Shown one piece after another: positions 61,076 to 64,000 of a stretch of 64,000 bases of DNA. Made by a program: the position numbers and the translations under genes. The stretch comes from Haliea salexigens DSM 19537. Its GTDB lineage: Bacteria > Pseudomonadota > Gammaproteobacteria > Pseudomonadales > Halieaceae. The notes beneath the pieces were generated by a model, which ran no database searches, was not told where the DNA came from, and was given only the letters and a program-made list of their open reading frames with translations. The number at the start of each line of letters is the position of its first letter. Within the stretch, counting starts at the first letter, position 1. The stretch lies in assembly GCF_000423125.1 (NCBI RefSeq), contig NZ_AUHJ01000008.1, forward strand, positions 124,001 to 188,000, read 5' to 3'.

Positions 61076-62539
61076 ATGAGTCACTCGAACAGCCACCAGG
61101 TCATTATTATCGGCGCGGGCATGTCCGGCATCTGCATGGGCGTGCGCCTCAGGGAAATGGGCATCGATGATTTCGTGATTCTGGAAAAATCCGCGGGCGT
61201 GGGTGGAACCTGGTACGACAACACCTACCCCGGCGCCTGCTGTGACGTGCCCTCGGTACTTTACAGCTACTCGTTTGAGCCGAATCCGAACTGGTCGCGC
61301 AAATATTCTCCCCACGATGAAATTCGGGCCTACTTTGAACACTGCGCGGACAAGTACGGCCTGCGTGACCGGCTGCGCCTGTCGACTGCAGTGCACAGTG
61401 CCGAGTTCGACGAGGCCGCCGGCGGGTGGCAGGTGACGCTGGAAGGCGGCGAGGTGCTGCGTGGCCGGGCGCTGGTCAGCGGCCTGGGTCAATTGAACAT
61501 TCCCAGTACCCCGGCGTTTGCCGGCGCTGAAACCTTCGTCGGCGAGCAGTTCCACTCCGCGCGCTGGCGCCACGATATCGACCTGCAAGGCAAACGCGTC
61601 GCGGTCGTCGGCAACGCCGCCAGCGCATTGCAGTTCATTCCGCATGTGGCGCGCGAGGCGGCGCAGCTCTATGTCTACCAGCGTAGCGCGAACTATGTGG
61701 TGAAACGCAACGACAGTGATTACTCCGAGGGCGCCAAGCGTCGCTTTGCACGTTGGCCCTGGCTGCAGAAACTGCACCGGGCCGCTGTGTATCTGCGCGG
61801 AGAGCTGCTGTTCTACCCGGTGTTGCGCAATAGCCGCCTGCTGCGCCCCCTGTGGGAGAAATGGGCGCGCGATCACCTGCAGGAACATATTGATGACCCC
61901 ACCCTGCGCCGTAAGCTGACGCCAGACTACCCGGTCGGCTGCAAGCGCATTCTGGTTGCGGATGATTACTATCAGGCATTTGCCCGCGACAACGTGGAGC
62001 TGGTGACTGCGGCAATCACCGGTGTGGATGTCGACGGCGTGGTGTCGGCGGATGGCGAGGCGCGCCCTGTCGATGTGATTATCTACGGCACGGGTTTCAA
62101 CACATCGGCCATGTTGTCTGGCGTCAACTTTGCGGGCAGCGGCGGGCGCAGCCTGGCCGAGGCCTGGGCGCAGGGCGCGGAAGCCTACCGCGGCGTGTGT
62201 GTGGCGGGCTTCCCCAACCTGTTCATGCTCTATGGCCCCAACACCAACCTCGGCAGCAACTCGATTATCTTCATGGTGGAGCGCCAGGTGCGCTACGCGG
62301 CGGCCTGTATCGAAAAACTCCTCACGCATGATCTGCATTCACTGGACGTGAACGCCGCGGTGATGCGTGCCTACAACGACCACATGCAGGGAGAGCTGGC
62401 GGGTACGGTGTGGGTAGCCAATTGCGACAGCTGGTACAAGAACGCGGCGGGTAAGGTGGTCAACAACTGGCCCAATTCCACGCTTTATTACTGGTGGCAT
62501 ATGCGCGGGCCGGACTTCGCCGACTTCGATATGCGCTGA
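61076..62539 (+). CDS. Flavin-containing monooxygenase of Baeyer-Villiger type
   Basis: A 487-residue FAD/NADPH oxygenase. The FAD fold is VIIIGAGMSGICMGVRL, followed by GGTWYDNTYPGACCDVPS, as in cyclohexanone monooxygenase-type enzymes. The fingerprint F-x-G-x3-H-x3-W is met by FVGEQFHSARW, followed by a second nucleotide fold VAVVGNAASALQF. The C-terminal NTNLGSNSIIFMVERQVRYAAACI fits the same group. It should insert oxygen next to a carbonyl (ketone to ester). The substrate is unknown. Confidence 0.9.
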   Translation: MSHSNSHQVIIIGAGMSGICMGVRLREMGIDDFVILEKSAGVGGTWYDNTYPGACCDVPSVLYSYSFEPNPNWSRKYSPHDEIRAYFEHCADKYGLRDRLRLSTAVHSAEFDEAAGGWQVTLEGGEVLRGRALVSGLGQLNIPSTPAFAGAETFVGEQFHSARWRHDIDLQGKRVAVVGNAASALQFIPHVAREAAQLYVYQRSANYVVKRNDSDYSEGAKRRFARWPWLQKLHRAAVYLRGELLFYPVLRNSRLLRPLWEKWARDHLQEHIDDPTLRRKLTPDYPVGCKRILVADDYYQAFARDNVELVTAAITGVDVDGVVSADGEARPVDVIIYGTGFNTSAMLSGVNFAGSGGRSLAEAWAQGAEAYRGVCVAGFPNLFMLYGPNTNLGSNSIIFMVERQVRYAAACIEKLLTHDLHSLDVNAAVMRAYNDHMQGELAGTVWVANCDSWYKNAAGKVVNNWPNSTLYYWWHMRGPDFADFDMR

Positions 62540-62545
62540 CGCGCA

Positions 62546-63724
62546 TCAACGCTCGCGGCGAAACGGCAGCAGGCTTGCGGCGTCTTCCCGGTAGGCCTCG
62601 ATATGCGGACGCTCCCGGCGGGTGAAATCCGCGACCGCCTCGGCCAGCCGCGGGTCTGCTATCCAGTGGTTGGAGTAGGTGTGTACCGGCTGAAACCCGC
62701 GCTGAATCTTGTGCTCGCCCTGGGCGCCCGGGTCAAAGCGCTGCAGCCCCTCGGCAATACAGTACTCGATGCCCTGGTAGTAGCAGGCTTCGAAGTGCAG
62801 GCAGTCGAAGTCTGCGCTGCAGCCCCAATAGCGGCCATACAGCGTGGTGGAGGAGCGGAAGTAGAGCGCGGCGGCCACCGCCTGCCCGCTGTGCCGCGCG
62901 ACCACCATGATGGCCTGCTCCCCCAGCGAGGGCGCCGTTTGCAGAAAGAAGTCCCGGGTGAGGTAACCGCCGTGGCCGCTGCGCCGCGCGTAGGTGGTCT
63001 GGTAGAAACGGTGAAACTGTTGCCAGTCGGCTGGCGATATCTCTGCGCCGCGCAGCAGTTGCAGGCTCAGCCCCTGTTGCGCCACGCGCTCGCGCTCGCG
63101 GCGCAGGTTCTTGCGTTTGCGGCTGGCAAATTCGGCGAGGAAATCATCAAAGCTGCGGTAGTTGGCGTTGAACCAGTGGAATTGTGTGGTCATACGCTGG
63201 GGCAACCCGGCCGCCAGTAGCCGGTTGGAAGTGTCCTCATCCGGGAACAGCAGATGCCAGGAAGACAGGCCACGTGCGCTGGCGAACTGCTCGATAGCGG
63301 CCCTTGCGGCTGGCCACAGGTTAGCGGCATCTTCCCCGTCGGCCACACACAAGCGCGGCCCGGTGGCCGGGGTGAACGGTACGGCAGACACCAGTTTGGG
63401 GTAGTACTCCAGTCCCGAACGTTGCCAGGCGTCCGCCCAGGACCAGTCGAAGACGTATTCGCCGTAGGAGTGCGCCTTCAGGTACAGCGGTAACAGGCCA
63501 ACCAGCTTTGCGCCACGGCGCAGCAGCAGGTGGCAGGGTTGCCAGCCGGTGTCAGCGGTTGTGCAGGCGGTTGTTTCCATGCCGTATAAAAAGCGGTGTT
63601 GCAGAAACGGGTAGTCGCTGCCGGCCACCGCATCCCACTCGCTGGCGTTGACCCGCTCAAGGCTGTCAATGAACTCCGCGCCTGGCGGTGGGGGTGCTGC
63701 GCCTTCGGTGTTCACCTCGCTCAC
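62546..63724 (-). CDS. FemAB/GNAT-like acyltransferase family protein
   Basis: A 392-residue protein starting at GTG 63724 and overlapping the ubiA stop (GTGA). It shows the two-lobed GNAT pattern of the peptidogalycan biosynthesis/recognition family: VNASEWDAVAGSDYPFLQHRFLYGME, FASRKRKNLRRERERVAQQG, AAALYFRSSTTLYGRYWGCSADFDCLHFEACYYQGIEYCI and GAQGEHKIQRGFQP. Related proteins are widespread in Proteobacteria and mostly uncharacterised. The downstream gene on the opposite strand is the monooxygenase, converging. Confidence 0.8.
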   Translation of the reverse strand: MSEVNTEGAAPPPPGAEFIDSLERVNASEWDAVAGSDYPFLQHRFLYGMETTACTTADTGWQPCHLLLRRGAKLVGLLPLYLKAHSYGEYVFDWSWADAWQRSGLEYYPKLVSAVPFTPATGPRLCVADGEDAANLWPAARAAIEQFASARGLSSWHLLFPDEDTSNRLLAAGLPQRMTTQFHWFNANYRSFDDFLAEFASRKRKNLRRERERVAQQGLSLQLLRGAEISPADWQQFHRFYQTTYARRSGHGGYLTRDFFLQTAPSLGEQAIMVVARHSGQAVAAALYFRSSTTLYGRYWGCSADFDCLHFEACYYQGIEYCIAEGLQRFDPGAQGEHKIQRGFQPVHTYSNHWIADPRLAEAVADFTRRERPHIEAYREDAASLLPFRRER

Positions 63725-64000
63725 GCGGCGGCGCTGAGGAAATAATGCAGTGCAATGCCCATGAATATTGCCAGCCCTACCCAGTTGTTGTGACGGAACG
63801 CGCGGAAGCAGGCGGCGCGGTCGCGCCCGCGTATCAGGTACTGGTGATAACCGAATAGCAACGCGGCGACAAGGACGCCCAGGTAATAGGCAGCGCCCAA
63901 CCCGAAACGCTGCCCGGCCAGCAGCCAGGCGAGCAGGCAGAGCGCCTGCAGGGCACCGATGACCAGTCGGTCCGCCTCACCGAACAGGACCGCTGTGGAT
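63721..64000 (-). CDS. ubiA: 4-hydroxybenzoate polyprenyltransferase UbiA (C-terminal part)
   Basis: The minus strand from the right edge to a TGA at 63721 encodes at least 92 residues of a membrane protein: STAVLFGEADRLVIGALQ, three hydrophobic helices, and the ending CFRAFRHNNWVGLAIFMGIA. This is the C-terminus of UbiA, which prenylates 4-hydroxybenzoate in ubiquinone synthesis. The second Asp-rich motif lies beyond the window. It is coupled to the FemAB-like gene by a 4-base overlap. Confidence 0.85.
   Translation of the reverse strand, partial: STAVLFGEADRLVIGALQALCLLAWLLAGQRFGLGAAYYLGVLVAALLFGYHQYLIRGRDRAACFRAFRHNNWVGLAIFMGIALHYFLSAAA

Overview
The window is a chromosomal segment of a GC-rich gammaproteobacterium that contains the replication-origin gene cluster. 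On the left the minus strand carries gyrB-recF-dnaN-dnaA. To the right the plus strand carries rpmH-rnpA-yidD-yidC-mnmE, then mnmG-rsmG-parA-parB, the complete atpIBEFHAGDC operon and glmU-glmS. Most genes diverge from the dnaA-rpmH gap (about 16.3-16.8 kb), which holds two consensus DnaA boxes flanking a very AT-rich stretch. The gene order and a Pseudomonas-like split class II ribonucleotide reductase (nrdJa/nrdJb) fit the Pseudomonas/Cellvibrio/Halieaceae (OM60/NOR5) side of the class. A marine Halieaceae-type organism is my best guess; that is inference, not shown by the sequence.

Layout. 1-0.7 kb: end of a type IV pilus chemosensory cluster (pilG, partial pilI). 0.8-6.7 kb: nrdJa-nrdJb operon (nrdJa interrupted by a LAGLIDADG intein) followed by a degenerate sigma-54-activator-like protein and an unknown protein; a pair of NrdR-box-like palindromes lies upstream. 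7.1-10 kb: a thiolase-like protein with a DUF35 partner, then a TauE-family permease and a MOSC protein. 10-25.6 kb: origin, ribosome/RNase P/membrane insertion, tRNA modification and chromosome partition genes; two perfect 16-bp parS sites lie inside recF. 25.7-36.2 kb: ATP synthase and UDP-GlcNAc precursor genes. 36.3-40.6 kb: an arsenic island with an ArsC-ArsR fusion, Acr3, a dedicated GAPDH and ArsJ. 40.7-46.8 kb: a two-component system, phosphoethanolamine transferase, LtaS-like phosphotransferase and diacylglycerol kinase. 47-53 kb: a DsbB-like protein, an acyl-CoA ligase/dehydrogenase/crotonase trio and OxyR. 53-64 kb: a small secreted protein, a SPOR protein, UvrD, TRAP transporter parts, a YciA thioesterase, YaaA, a Baeyer-Villiger-type monooxygenase, a FemAB/GNAT-like protein and partial ubiA.

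The genes form coherent modules. ParA/ParB act on the parS sites about 10 kb away in recF. NrdR probably controls the RNR operon. In the arsenic island one product reduces arsenate and should sense arsenite, Acr3 exports arsenite, and GAPDH/ArsJ make and export 1-arseno-3-phosphoglycerate. The two head-group transferases should release diacylglycerol, which DgkA can recycle. No tRNA, rRNA, IS element or CRISPR array was seen. No wholly new system is evident. The most unusual items are the intein placed exactly before the catalytic RNR cysteine, the degenerate activator in the RNR operon, the reductase-first ArsC-ArsR fusion, and a second origin-like intergenic region between mnmE and mnmG.
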